From positions 1-64,000 of IMG/VR virus record IMGVR_UViG_3300043427_003220: a stretch of DNA of 64,000 bases. One strand, given 5' to 3'. How positions within the stretch are numbered: position 1 is the stretch's first letter; the number at the start of each line of letters is the position of its first letter. The notes below the pieces were generated by a model. It ran no database searches and was not told the DNA's origin. It saw only the letters and a list, made by a program, of their open reading frames with translations. The stretch comes from a virus. Shown piece by piece: positions 27,201 to 35,033 of the stretch. Made by a program: the position numbers and the translations under genes.

Positions 27201-28297
27201 CAGGGGCGGACGGTCAATATCAACTAATCGCTCACGACGGAAAAAATACAATGATTTTGTATAATTCCATTCTACCAACCAAAGATGTGTTTTATGATGA
27301 TAGCTCTCGCACAGTGGCAGGACAAGCCAACATAGGTCAGTTGTGGTGGGGCAAGGAGTTGCAAGTCTCATATAATGACCCTGTAGACTATGCAATCGAC
27401 CCACGTCCTGTTCGTATTGTTGACTCTGAGTCTGTCTTGCCGGGATGCAAACTATCAATTGCTTCTGCTGCGGAGGGAACCGGAGAATGGCCGGTTGGAA
27501 CAGGTTCTGGTATGGACGGAACAACAAAATGGTTTGTTCAGTCATTGGTTGGATTGTGGAATATAACTTCAATTGGTTATTACGGGCCGTCAGCAAGCAT
27601 CTGTCAATATGTTGAATTTGATATGCCAGCGGGCGCTCCACCGGCTTCAAGATTGATCGAAGTCGAAGTGATTAACGAAGAGAATATCGGATTCATTGAA
27701 AAAACCCCATTTTCTGCATTTAGATTGGTTCAGGGATGGGCAATTGATTCAAAAAATTCAGAAAATTCTGAATTGTTTTTGGTTCCTTCTAAATCTTATC
27801 AAAAAATTTCAAATACATTGGGTACAGAAATTAATTGTACGCATAAATTGGGATACGAGACAGTGCCCAAAACAGGCGTTGATGGATATAAGATTTTTGG
27901 TGGTCTAATTAGAGAAGCGCAAAGAACTGTGGATGGCGTTCCAACGTCTATCAATCGCTACCCAGGTGTTAAATCGACAGGTACAGATGTTTCCGTGTTG
28001 CCGCCAATTCCCCGCTCGGTAGCAGTGACTTTCCGTGTGCGAACACGCGAAGGTATTTCTATTAACGTCATTGCCTCAGTTGTTCGTTCTGCGGTTACTT
28101 CATTTATTGGCGGTTTGGGAATTGGTCAATCTGTTATTTTGTCTGAGCTAATTGGTTTGGTGCAAGACATCCCAGGGGTTACGTCCGTTGAGATTATTGA
28201 AACTCTACCAATAGCAGTTGACGGACGAATTCCAGTAGCAGATAATGAAAAGGCAGTCGTTATTGACCCTACAACTAATATTAATGTTGGGCAGTAA
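21251..28297 (+). CDS. Giant baseplate J-like wedge protein with a large insertion
   Basis: The 2348-aa product is several times the usual gpJ/gp6 length. The N-terminal 330 residues are J-like: VDNLTDKRLDDLAESLKI, YSDAPAIQFTTDASVVLADG, then SDTESDASLRLRIKDYPNT with ARGTIGAINSALL. The last 110 residues resume the J C-terminal domain (PRSVAVTFRVRTREGISINV to DIPGVTSVEIIETLPI). About 1900 residues of beta-rich repeats lie between. These include a T-A-x-E-V/L-x-x-x-I-N module ending LGFPT near 390-480 and two similar segments near 1190-1350. The start is GTG 21251 (GAGGAG, 6 nt upstream). It is probably both wedge and baseplate arm. Confidence 0.82.
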   Translation: MTVTIKSKEQLLGTWVRRIKNNTDITDFQAGGALVTLMEAVAQQVYQAQLSVLKVLEVTEVDNLTDKRLDDLAESLKIPNGQGGIGRQAALQATGSVIIGSAFTKISTRAYAGKPAPYAGSTVLYVQDASEMFAKTPVNGKIYIGRNTVDSFEGPLSYSSISSTGTYWIINLIDPLTKDHPYTDEIVLAQGGDRTINASTVVQVPAYSDAPAIQFTTDASVVLADGEDSVTVPITCSQFGVIGNVASGAITEFSNPPFAGATVTNDIPFVNGSDTESDASLRLRIKDYPNTLARGTIGAINSALLSVVDADTKKKVVSASVIRPLEKGEPTTVYIDDGSLLEPVFAGQDYELLLARASGLEQGFRTAQAPITPAIVTGAQSAPYVLQAGMSITFLIDNIPYVYTIAPSNYKDLTAATAYEVVRDLNSDAEGILDFRVIGNGTQIVAIDRTNAAEEIRVISGGLQNVLGFPTVSQRPIYLYKNGVLQSFRGKTATISSNPFTSWEITGAPYTGLQAIIDGVTVNIDDITNADFLSRFGVSMTAATADNWREVLQAKIPGVTIIFQDNRFIITSNKENSSSSKVQITAGSWIDSASIFPLNEDDRLSVGASKNYIFNRYTGDIRFVSRLQAGDIVEVASVNTRAFVKSTTISSGLYDLSNDTPGFGQAKFIVSVDSEVQVKTTGSITGGLIKVTDVDSANLTVSLKDKLGNGLFINAEVDDYIYLTSISLAPLGFSSISEEVAGFYRIKKIIRSASPANEDTIVIEVSSYQASMFILNTEYDTAYLGTPVFKIFSSTATPQLITLTSSAAVTVEDVANEINSQIVGATAERSTGQYFFLRTNTYVDGSLSILAAFGKANNLFAVENGTSLQSHVGSSSSAFLDGGFPVVTEIVAPSLPSDGHGFRDYLKVAPTYTQITQTSVNPIAEAASFISSYPIGFQETWITGKLAGWTGRVYNTETTAPFQGFMRTDSAIKPIGAINVTTETLNKYANVSFRLQDLSVTAADKFVVEMDLDSTNKTITLPMYKRAIISDEQLIGTSGKGQKFQFTLKDPEDFDKEFFDVTSPFKNFDFNDFKVVGKSVGVYKLNSGGVGPNEPALVVRSTSFGGANRIKLNVLYPQSPSKTDITINHSNSYENEEVNTTVTAEMASQAVIPSTILNSGTYTVTGLSTSNNLTDIILSTFSPAVTAVAKMESYSPLFSFSFGARASSYPGVLGNNIELIIQDSGKLGATAETVIMIAQSTKKVTLDLRGSTPTSTELATALSVSTYLETVTSANPLSTLSLVKILGTYNYVPEVAAKISNPYFTISFNQIDYNPRIRGAAGNTWSFRCIDTGTGTPIVTINTSLKTIEVNLRGSSLYLTDLQALLNGAGGFNQEVIKVDVTTNGYLAPFGPSFFSGGVTISNTIYTADGADQTDGVFAGLYSVNNLLQVTGIQSSVSMPIGVWPIVAKPSPAEITIRVPHYNGLSSAVALSTVFNASDYQLQSFAIAPKTLKDLADALNAYLPDASIVTASTLGLDTTSFLTPNAPEIPRSTYINYTNTSSLPASITNPTAALQFHAFLANRSEGCAIYDYSSTNNWIKTVLQSNDSMFPNGSAILGTAYSSVGEEVYILPTNTETFGRWANFAPASSLPIQADIVRSEGASKIQISSKLRGTRGAVYPKDTLTNNYETTVLEAASSQNNSAYFSLLSSQTKQLPKGSIVQVTNALTTDLLRPFRVSSPLVNQTPANTANEKTWFRSGTKMIYEQAGAYRGRLYFLRNGQTVSISGISASGTEPLTSGATIDVTYNSPSVGLATVSLTNHPTEVLSARIGDMMYIRSAAFPSELNCPAIDSGRCVRSDLYQENPYGLTGYLGYPVVQVNDTREIVIMAPNLTQDHLGLSLAASTDLVFIPSIYTEKNIKTNYKAGPQGVEVVGNTVLTGTHAQAISGKYSYGILKRLSDGFSALLLSNTSDGAVSPEYANDTLLLANSGVNTDDYVFLNGFGSGADGQYQLIAHDGKNTMILYNSILPTKDVFYDDSSRTVAGQANIGQLWWGKELQVSYNDPVDYAIDPRPVRIVDSESVLPGCKLSIASAAEGTGEWPVGTGSGMDGTTKWFVQSLVGLWNITSIGYYGPSASICQYVEFDMPAGAPPASRLIEVEVINEENIGFIEKTPFSAFRLVQGWAIDSKNSENSELFLVPSKSYQKISNTLGTEINCTHKLGYETVPKTGVDGYKIFGGLIREAQRTVDGVPTSINRYPGVKSTGTDVSVLPPIPRSVAVTFRVRTREGISINVIASVVRSAVTSFIGGLGIGQSVILSELIGLVQDIPGVTSVEIIETLPIAVDGRIPVADNEKAVVIDPTTNINVGQ

Positions 28298-28299
28298 AA

Positions 28300-30831
28300 A
28301 TGTCAAATATTCGTCAATATTTACCATTAGTTGCAAAACCGCAAGCAGAACAGGCCCCCGTTGTAAATGCCTTTTTGGATGGAGCGGATGAAATCGTTGC
28401 GCAACTAGAGGCGTATGCAGAATTTGCGCAAAATCAATTTTTCTTTACTACGGCAGATGCTGAGTATGTATTTAAGCTTGCGGCCCGCAATGGTTTTTAT
28501 CTTCCAAGAGACGCTGGATTAAATATTGAAGGACTAAAACCCCTCGCTCCACTAATGATTAATCAGCCAAAGACAACTTTGGCCCTATTGCTTCGAGTTT
28601 TGGAAATTTACTTTTCTCAAACATTGACTCGTCCAAATATAATTTGCGCTCAGCCAGAGCCGTATCGCCTTAAAGAGAAAGATGATTTAATTGTCAAAAC
28701 ACGAGAAACAGAACATCGTTTAACGATTGACACCTCAATGTTTTCTAATATTAGAAATGTTTCTGCATCTGAGTTGGCAACATACATCAACTCTGCGCAG
28801 GATGATTACGTTGCAACCGTGTTTTATGATAGAGCGCTTGGAAAAAATAAACTTAGATTGATGTCAAGCGGGTCAGGACTAAGTGAAATTATACAAATTA
28901 CCGGCGGAACTTTACAAAATCTATTTTTATTTCCAAACGTAATTCCCACAACAAATTCATTTCAAACACGTTGGTCAGTATCAAAAATAGCTGATTATTC
29001 AGATATTATTACTTTTCAATATATTGATGGACCGCCCCCTTCGGTTCATTTGGCAAAAGTAGGGGACATAGTAACAATTCGGGGACAGTTTGACGTAGGA
29101 TCGAGCGGAGCAGTCGCCGTTCCGATTCAAGATGTTTTAGGAAACGATATTATAGACAATAACGGCAACATAGTGACCATATTAGTTAATTTGATTCAGG
29201 GCAATTATTCTGTCTTAAACGGAACGCATGAAATAATTGAAGTTGGGTATAATTATTTTAAAATTAGAAATAAATATTTAAAATTGCCAATATCAAATCA
29301 AGGCGAAGTTTTACAACTTTCGTCAAGAGATGTGATATTTACAGAGAATATCCCCCACAGAGTTTATGACCAAGATTTATTTTCATACTCGTTAGAAGCC
29401 ACCGACGATGAGTTAGCCATTACTGTACCAGCGGTTCCTCCAATCGTAAAAAGATTTTTGCAAGGCGCATGGCATATTTATGGACTTAAGCACCAAGTAA
29501 TTGATTTTTCTAGAAATTTTATAAAAATTCCAATAACTCTTAACACTTACTTTCCGCAACAGGGAAATAGCTTCGTGCTAGAAACGGGGCGTTCAAACGC
29601 AAATTTTGCTAACAAAAAATATAAGATTGTTGGAATTAACCCCTCGACTGGAGTGTTGACACTCGATTTGTCGGACAATAATGCCGTTTTGCCGCACACT
29701 TCGGCAACTCAAATTGGTAAAAATAATCCATTTTTTTGTGATCTTGACTCAGATATTGTTGAGGTTGAGTTTAATTATCCGCATGGATTAATTCAAAATT
29801 CAGAAATTATAATAAATTTATCCTCGGCCAATCCTGAAAGCCTTTTAAGCGTCAATGGGGCATGGGTAGTTAATAAAATTTTATCGGAAACAAAAATATC
29901 TTTTAAAATAAATCAAAAAAACATAGGACTACCATCAACCAGCGTATCTACTTTATATCCACTTGGAGATAAAAAATATCGACTACAATTTGCTTCTGTC
30001 TCCGCGCTCAATTTTTCTAAGTTGGGCACAGTCGGAAAAAAATTTAAATTATATGAAGACGGAACTGCAAATGTTTTAAATTCATATGCTTGGGAAAAGC
30101 TAAAAACAAGACAACATGTAGTTTCTAAAGTTGGAACAACCAGCATAGATTTTGAGACTATAGAAGACTGGTCAGTGATTCCAAATCAACCAATTGCCTC
30201 AAATGTCAAAACTCAAACTACGCAAACCGTGTGGGGAGAGTCAACAGCAACGTGTTATTTTGATAAAACATCGGCAATCAATCAGGAAATTTTTATAAAT
30301 AATTTAATGATGACGGTGGTTGATTACGTACAACCAAGCAGTCCGTTGTATTTGGGTTCATACCTTTATGATCCAAATGGAAGTGTTTATAAATACTTAC
30401 CAAGCTCAAACGGAGCAATTCTTGAAAATATTATTCTTAAGGGCGAAAGCGGAGTTCTGGTAACGGTAGATTCTGCATTGGATTTTGATGAAAACGGAGG
30501 CTACGTTGTTTTTGATTACGGCACTTCTTTGGAAGAGGGCCCTGTTCGTTACATAACCTTATCGGGTGGGCAGATTGTTATAGACCCATCCTATGTTTTT
30601 AAAAAAACTCATTCAAAGCTAGCCACGGTTCGGCAAGTAAAACAATTGCTTCCATTTTCTCCATCACCTAACGGACTGATGTTTCAGCCTTTTTTGACTG
30701 GCACATCAAAAGCAAGAGATAGTTTTTTTGAAATCATAAAAACAATTATTTCGGCTGGTGTTTTTATAACAGAAGATGTATTGTATCCGGAGTTGCGCTT
30801 TGCTGACGAAAGTATTGAGCCTTATAAGTAG
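28300..30831 (+). CDS. Baseplate protein downstream of J
   Basis: The 843-aa product starts 2 nt after the J stop. The N-terminal 115 residues (RQYLPLVAKPQAEQAPVVNA, FKLAARNGFYLPRDAG, LLLRVLEIYF) have the feel of a gpI/wedge-type protein that contacts J. Residues about 140-220 carry the same module found inside J (SASELATYINSAQDDY to GGTLQNLFLFPN). The rest is long beta-rich repeats. Position and the shared module point to a baseplate arm or fibre network protein. No enzyme motif is seen. Confidence 0.6.
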   Translation: MSNIRQYLPLVAKPQAEQAPVVNAFLDGADEIVAQLEAYAEFAQNQFFFTTADAEYVFKLAARNGFYLPRDAGLNIEGLKPLAPLMINQPKTTLALLLRVLEIYFSQTLTRPNIICAQPEPYRLKEKDDLIVKTRETEHRLTIDTSMFSNIRNVSASELATYINSAQDDYVATVFYDRALGKNKLRLMSSGSGLSEIIQITGGTLQNLFLFPNVIPTTNSFQTRWSVSKIADYSDIITFQYIDGPPPSVHLAKVGDIVTIRGQFDVGSSGAVAVPIQDVLGNDIIDNNGNIVTILVNLIQGNYSVLNGTHEIIEVGYNYFKIRNKYLKLPISNQGEVLQLSSRDVIFTENIPHRVYDQDLFSYSLEATDDELAITVPAVPPIVKRFLQGAWHIYGLKHQVIDFSRNFIKIPITLNTYFPQQGNSFVLETGRSNANFANKKYKIVGINPSTGVLTLDLSDNNAVLPHTSATQIGKNNPFFCDLDSDIVEVEFNYPHGLIQNSEIIINLSSANPESLLSVNGAWVVNKILSETKISFKINQKNIGLPSTSVSTLYPLGDKKYRLQFASVSALNFSKLGTVGKKFKLYEDGTANVLNSYAWEKLKTRQHVVSKVGTTSIDFETIEDWSVIPNQPIASNVKTQTTQTVWGESTATCYFDKTSAINQEIFINNLMMTVVDYVQPSSPLYLGSYLYDPNGSVYKYLPSSNGAILENIILKGESGVLVTVDSALDFDENGGYVVFDYGTSLEEGPVRYITLSGGQIVIDPSYVFKKTHSKLATVRQVKQLLPFSPSPNGLMFQPFLTGTSKARDSFFEIIKTIISAGVFITEDVLYPELRFADESIEPYK

Positions 30832-30863
30832 TAAAATCGCAGTATTAGGTAAAGGGAGCAAAA

Positions 30864-33341
30864 ATGTCAGTTCAATCAAGAGTTAATTGGTTAGGCGGTC
30901 AGCGAGTTGATCTTCCTGATTTGTTAGCGATTGACTCGTATGTTGTTAATGATATTAGAAATTTGCTAATGTCTCTTACCGGCAGTGCGTCTTTTGTTGT
31001 GCGCGGCTTAGAGATAACAGAATGGACTGGCCTTACAGTCAATGTAAAAATTGCAGATTCTTTGATATTTTGTCCTGATAACTTGGTTGTCCCCTTTTAT
31101 AAGGGACTACCAAGTGATTCTGATTTGACTATAAATCTTCAAAGTAATTCAGAAATTTTCCTAGAACTAATATTAGAAACATCCACAAGCGGAGCGGTAT
31201 CCAAGGGATTTTGGGATTCGCTGGCAATTACAGCGGATTCGGCTGCCGGTTCAGAATACGTTGAAACCGTTGATACACAAAAAATTATAGTTCCAAAGCT
31301 TGTCCAAAGATTTGGTGGATTTACTCCAAACTCCATTAAAATTGCCAAGATTTCTACTGGAGCTACAAATGTTACCGAAGTTGTAGACTCTCGTGACCTA
31401 TTTTTTAGGCTAGCTACGGGCGGTCCAACTCCTAACTCATCATACGTATTTCCTTGGGATTCAACCTCTCGGCAAGAACCTCCGCAGACCTCTGATATTG
31501 CCTCTAGAATGGATAATACAGACCCAGCGTCTGTGTATTATTCCAATACAATTGACGGAACAGTCTTAAACGATAAAGGAATCAAGACCTTTAAAGAATG
31601 GCTAAATGCCATGATGACTGTTTTAAAAGAAATCAAAGGAACGCCTACTTGGTATCAAGATGCGGGTAGCTCTTCCGGATATCCTTTAAATCTTTCCCTA
31701 TTGTCGCTATTTTTAGATTCTCAGGCCGGCCATTCTATTCTTGCGATTCCTTCTGCAACCATCTTTTGGAATAAAACAATATCAGGTATCCCAACTGACA
31801 ATATTCTTAGAAGCGAGGGTGCCTCTACTGTTCAGTGGGAAAATAATTATGGATACCAGACTAGATGGCAACTTGGTGGAACGTACTCATCGGGTCGCCA
31901 ATATAGTCAAATAAACTTCCAGTCTCCTGCGTTGGATGAGGGAGATTCACTTTATCTAACCTTGCAAAGAAATACTCGCCTCACAAACACTCCGGTTTTA
32001 TGGAAACCGACTGTTTCCCCTGGAGGTGGTTTAGATGCTGCCAAGTCGGTCGAAGGAAATGGTCTGTTTATTGGCGTTGCGGTTGGCGATTACATTAGGA
32101 AAGAATCCGATGGAATACTATCTTATTATAAAGTCACAAAACTTTATGACGGAACAACCGTCATAACAACCGAAGGGGCTGTGGCCGGCTCTACGATTCG
32201 CGCAGTCGAGCTAGACAGAGCCATTTCAACGTCAACAACCGAACAGTACAGATATTTCAGGTCGCGCTATTCCAATGCGGATTTGCAAGTAAGAGGCCCG
32301 ACCGACATACCCGCTAACGATGTAGATTGGTATTGGCTTGGTCGCAGAACAGGTACGACTTTTTATCTACGCGGATATGGAAATTTATCTGCGGGAGAAG
32401 AAATTGAAGTTGTAGATACTGGCGCAGACAACGAAAATCAAAATGATTTTGGCGCAGAGCCAATTTTGACGCTGGACCCTGATATTGCTTATGTTTCAAA
32501 TACGTTGGGCTTTAATCCCAGCTTACTGTCTCCCCTAGATAACACCGTTTATTTGTCTTTTTATAAAAGAAAAACAAGCAATAGAACTAATTCAGATACA
32601 ACGCAAAACCCTGCAATTTTTACTTATCAAATGAACAAGACCATTACCCTTAATACTAACCAAGAATTATGGGTAAAAATTTCAGATACTTATTCGGCAA
32701 CTCCGTATGTGTTAACCGCCGGCGACGTATCAGATGTTACGACTACAAATGTTTATCAAATAAGAGATGCGACAAACTCGCCCTTAAGAAATTACGACAA
32801 TCGCCAAGTATTTATGCTCGCCAAGCAAGTTACAATTGGCGGTAGTTCATACGTTATGTTCTTTGATGGGGCGGCAGTTGGTGCCAAAGGCCGCGCCACT
32901 CCTCAAAGACTTCAGGTAGAAAATGTTTGGATTCACGACACAGACGTTGATGTGACATCAACAGTCACCGACGCTCGTTTGTTTGAAAACGCCAACGAAA
33001 TTAAAGTTGGTAAATCTCTTAGTAGAACTCGAATTGAGGGCGCGCAGTCAGTTAAGAGAGCTAATGTGTCAGGAACGTACGCCGTACTTTCAACCGACCA
33101 CATTCTTTCTGTTGACACCTCATCTTCCGCTGCTACAGTAACATTGCCCGCAATTAGCGCGGTAGGGGATGGTCATACTGTAATTGTTAAAGATAGGTTT
33201 AACAGCTCTTATACAAATACAATTACAGTTAATCCAAGTGGCACAGATACGATAGATGGCGACACTTCTTTTGTTATTCAGTCAGATGGAGCTTCCCTTG
33301 TCCTTGTTGCCAATGCAGCGGGAGACTGGGAACTCATTTAA
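30864..33341 (+). CDS. Baseplate/tail fibre protein
   Basis: The N-terminus of this 825-aa product (SRVNWLGGQRVDLPDLLAID) resembles baseplate-attachment ends of large-phage fibres. The last 90 residues are a fibre-type beta domain (HILSVDTSSSAATVTLPAIS, GHTVIVKDRFNSSYTNTITV, DGASLVLVANAAGDWELI) widespread in tail fibres. The middle is long, soluble and beta-rich. It has the ribosome site AAAGGGAG and follows the J and arm proteins, so it probably links the baseplate to fibres or is itself a fibre. The distal fibres at 57604-63892 may attach to it. Confidence 0.68.
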   Translation: MSVQSRVNWLGGQRVDLPDLLAIDSYVVNDIRNLLMSLTGSASFVVRGLEITEWTGLTVNVKIADSLIFCPDNLVVPFYKGLPSDSDLTINLQSNSEIFLELILETSTSGAVSKGFWDSLAITADSAAGSEYVETVDTQKIIVPKLVQRFGGFTPNSIKIAKISTGATNVTEVVDSRDLFFRLATGGPTPNSSYVFPWDSTSRQEPPQTSDIASRMDNTDPASVYYSNTIDGTVLNDKGIKTFKEWLNAMMTVLKEIKGTPTWYQDAGSSSGYPLNLSLLSLFLDSQAGHSILAIPSATIFWNKTISGIPTDNILRSEGASTVQWENNYGYQTRWQLGGTYSSGRQYSQINFQSPALDEGDSLYLTLQRNTRLTNTPVLWKPTVSPGGGLDAAKSVEGNGLFIGVAVGDYIRKESDGILSYYKVTKLYDGTTVITTEGAVAGSTIRAVELDRAISTSTTEQYRYFRSRYSNADLQVRGPTDIPANDVDWYWLGRRTGTTFYLRGYGNLSAGEEIEVVDTGADNENQNDFGAEPILTLDPDIAYVSNTLGFNPSLLSPLDNTVYLSFYKRKTSNRTNSDTTQNPAIFTYQMNKTITLNTNQELWVKISDTYSATPYVLTAGDVSDVTTTNVYQIRDATNSPLRNYDNRQVFMLAKQVTIGGSSYVMFFDGAAVGAKGRATPQRLQVENVWIHDTDVDVTSTVTDARLFENANEIKVGKSLSRTRIEGAQSVKRANVSGTYAVLSTDHILSVDTSSSAATVTLPAISAVGDGHTVIVKDRFNSSYTNTITVNPSGTDTIDGDTSFVIQSDGASLVLVANAAGDWELI

Positions 33342-33350
33342 GGAGTTTTT

Positions 33351-33767
33351 ATGAGTAATGTTATTGATTTGACAAAAAAAATTAAACGCAAAACCCTCGC
33401 ATCGGTTGTACGACAGGAGACTTTGGGGGTTGATTTAACTCAAACTCAAATTTATAAATTGCGGCTCGGCACCGCGTTATGGTTTGACGCGGATGATGCT
33501 ATCGTTGCCATACAAAAAAATGGCGATGACTTTAAAATCCTCCTTTGTCCTGTTAATAGAGATTTACTTGAAGGCAAGTGGGATACGTTTGGGAGATTAA
33601 GTTGGTTTTGGCTCAGACACGTTAAACTTAAAAGAGTTGGTAAGCACAGAGCGTCTTCAGACGCATTTAAAATTTTGCTGCAAAGAACTTCTGGAGTTGA
33701 CGCAGATATTGAGTTTGTGAGAACATTGCCCCAACTACCGGAAATCAATCCGGCTTATTCAATATAG
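33351..33767 (+). CDS. Hypothetical basic protein after the tail module
   Basis: The 138-aa product is basic, especially at the start (DLTKKIKRKTLASVVRQ), and contains LEGKWDTFGRLSWFWLRHVKLKRVG. It has the ribosome site AAGGAG and begins 9 nt after the fibre gene. No family is recognised. It is the last gene in the tail run before the hairpin-led packaging region. Confidence 0.6.
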   Translation: MSNVIDLTKKIKRKTLASVVRQETLGVDLTQTQIYKLRLGTALWFDADDAIVAIQKNGDDFKILLCPVNRDLLEGKWDTFGRLSWFWLRHVKLKRVGKHRASSDAFKILLQRTSGVDADIEFVRTLPQLPEINPAYSI

Positions 33768-33776
33768 GCACTAAAT

Positions 33777-33805
33777 AGGAGTTGAGTGCATATTTAATAT
33801 GCACT
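33777..33805 (+). promoter_or_regulatory. Shine-Dalgarno separated from its start codon by a hairpin
   Basis: AGGAG at 33777-33781 is 32 nt from the ATG at 33814, too far for normal use. Between them lies a dyad with 10-bp arms, AGTGCATATT and AATATGCACT (33785-33805), around a single centre base. Folding out the dyad leaves 11 nt, a workable spacing. T4 gene 38 uses a comparable hairpin-bridged site. The same palindrome could instead be a protein-binding operator. Confidence 0.5.
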
Positions 33806-33813
33806 AATACACA

Positions 33814-34494
33814 ATGGCCAAGGTGACTGAACAACAGCTAGCTCAGCAGAAACTCTTGAAAGAACTTCAAGAGGCATACGAGCGTGACTATACTTGGCTA
33901 ACAGAAGAAGAGCGCAATATTGCAGAGAGAGCGTTGGCCGCTCAAAAAACGCTCGTTGTTAGTCCCTCTCAGGAGGCCGCTTTGTTCGGTGTCTATGCCA
34001 TGGGCAGGACTTGTGTTCAGATTGCCAGGCAGTCGGGTCACCTGCCTGAAACTATCGTCCTAAGTCTACTAAGATACAATTGGTGTCTTAGGATGCAGAT
34101 GGCCAACCAACAAGCAGACGGCAGCGTTTTAGAGGTCTTTGGTAAAGAGGCTATTGACACAATCTTTACTATGACTAAGATTGCGATTGAGAACGACTTG
34201 AAGAAAGTTTTGGCCGGCGAGATGGCTGCTGGCGACTCCGGCTTTGTGCCAAAAAACATCAAAGAGATGAAAGACTTTTTAGGGATTGTTGGCGAAGTCC
34301 ACAAGATTGATGCCTTCATGCGCCTTTCCGCCAAACAGCCTCTTGTGAATGTCAGTAACCAGACGTTAACTCTGAATGGCGGTCAGACACAGGCTCAGAC
34401 TCAAGTCACAGATGCTCAAACCGTTGAATTGCTTGAGACTTCTGAAAAACGTATTGAAGCCTTGAAGGCTCTTGAAGAAGAATCAAAAGAATAG
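33814..34494 (+). CDS. Possible small terminase subunit (HTH-like protein)
   Basis: The 226-aa product has a segment near 67-95 (GRTCVQIARQSGHLPETIVL, then LRYNWCL) that reads like a helix-turn-helix, followed by coiled-coil helices and a Gln/Thr-rich tail. Small terminase subunits bind DNA with an N-terminal HTH and oligomerise through a coiled coil. The large subunit is 5 kb downstream, so adjacency does not confirm the call. A transcription regulator is an alternative. No ribosome site lies at the usual distance; a hairpin appears to bridge the gap. Confidence 0.4.
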   Translation: MAKVTEQQLAQQKLLKELQEAYERDYTWLTEEERNIAERALAAQKTLVVSPSQEAALFGVYAMGRTCVQIARQSGHLPETIVLSLLRYNWCLRMQMANQQADGSVLEVFGKEAIDTIFTMTKIAIENDLKKVLAGEMAAGDSGFVPKNIKEMKDFLGIVGEVHKIDAFMRLSAKQPLVNVSNQTLTLNGGQTQAQTQVTDAQTVELLETSEKRIEALKALEEESKE

Positions 34495-34497
34495 TTA

Positions 34498-34526
34498 TTG
34501 ACATTCTTTTTGCTGTAGTCTACAAA
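34498..34526 (+). promoter_or_regulatory. Sigma-70-like promoter
   Basis: TTGACA (34498-34503, perfect -35), a 17-nt spacer and TACAAA (34521-34526). It lies upstream of the sigma-28-type site at 34556, so the gene at 34614 may have two promoters under different sigma factors. Confidence 0.5.
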
Positions 34527-34555
34527 TAAAAGACTTATTCAAATAAAAAAACAAT

Positions 34556-34582
34556 TAAAGTTTCTCCTTGACCCTCCGATAA
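34556..34582 (+). promoter_or_regulatory. Sigma-28 (FliA)-type promoter, site 3
   Basis: TAAAGTTT (34556-34563), an 11-nt spacer and TCCGATAA (34575-34582): 15 of 16 consensus positions. The start codon at 34614 follows, with GGAGG between them. Confidence 0.72.
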
Positions 34583-34613
34583 GACTTATGTAAGTCAACT
34601 ACGGAGGTCTTCC

Positions 34614-34934
34614 ATGAACAATCTTCAAGCCCAAGCCAGAACCTTCATTGAAACTGCAACCAAGCACAAATTCAACATTGTTGCGACCAGCGACACTGTC
34701 ATCAGAATTACGAGAAAGTTTGAAGTAGGTGACCGTCAAGCATTCTGTGAGTGCGACATGATGGCTTCCAGTGTCCTTGATTTGGCTCCCTTGAAGGGCG
34801 GTTCTGTCTGGGGCACTGATGGTGGTTCTATTGGCGGAGCTGTTGCTCTGCAGGATGGCCTATTTGTCATGAATAAGTCTGGTTCAGGCGGAGCACGCTT
34901 CATGCGTGAACTGCGCAAGCAGCTTGGTCAATAG
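34614..34934 (+). CDS. Hypothetical 106-aa protein under a sigma-28-type promoter
   Basis: The product has a beta-rich middle (FNIVATSDTVIRITRKFEVG) and a Gly/Ser-rich region (LKGGSVWGTDGGSIGGAVAL) before a short basic C-terminal helix (RFMRELRKQLG). It has the strong ribosome site CGGAGG. It forms its own unit, with a promoter before it and tandem 10-nt repeats overlapping its stop. No family is recognised. Confidence 0.65.
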   Translation: MNNLQAQARTFIETATKHKFNIVATSDTVIRITRKFEVGDRQAFCECDMMASSVLDLAPLKGGSVWGTDGGSIGGAVALQDGLFVMNKSGSGGARFMRELRKQLGQ

Positions 34935-34979
34935 AAGTCAATAGAAGTCAATAGATTGGCCGATAGAAGGTCAATAGAA
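34927..34979 (+). repeat. Short tandem repeats of GTCAATAGAA
   Basis: GTCAATAGAA occurs at 34927 and 34937 and GTCAATAGAT at 34947, directly in tandem. A fourth exact copy lies at 34970. The first copy contains the stop codon of the gene before. The array lies just upstream of a sigma-28-type promoter, so it could be a regulator-binding array or simply slippage product. Confidence 0.8.
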
Positions 34980-34986
34980 TTTTTGT

Positions 34987-35013
34987 TAAAGTTATTTTTG
35001 AGCGTGACGATAA
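34987..35013 (+). promoter_or_regulatory. Sigma-28 (FliA)-type promoter, site 4
   Basis: TAAAGTTA (34987-34994), an 11-nt spacer and GACGATAA (35006-35013): 14 of 16 consensus positions. The start codon at 35034 follows with GGGGGTGAG between. Confidence 0.68.
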
Positions 35014-35033
35014 GTTATTCATGGGGGTGAGTT

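Noticed and set aside
27024-27650. 208-aa minus-strand reading frame inside the J gene
   Set aside because: Antisense to a well-supported gene, rich in His/Gln/Arg as expected for a shadow frame, with no ribosome site.
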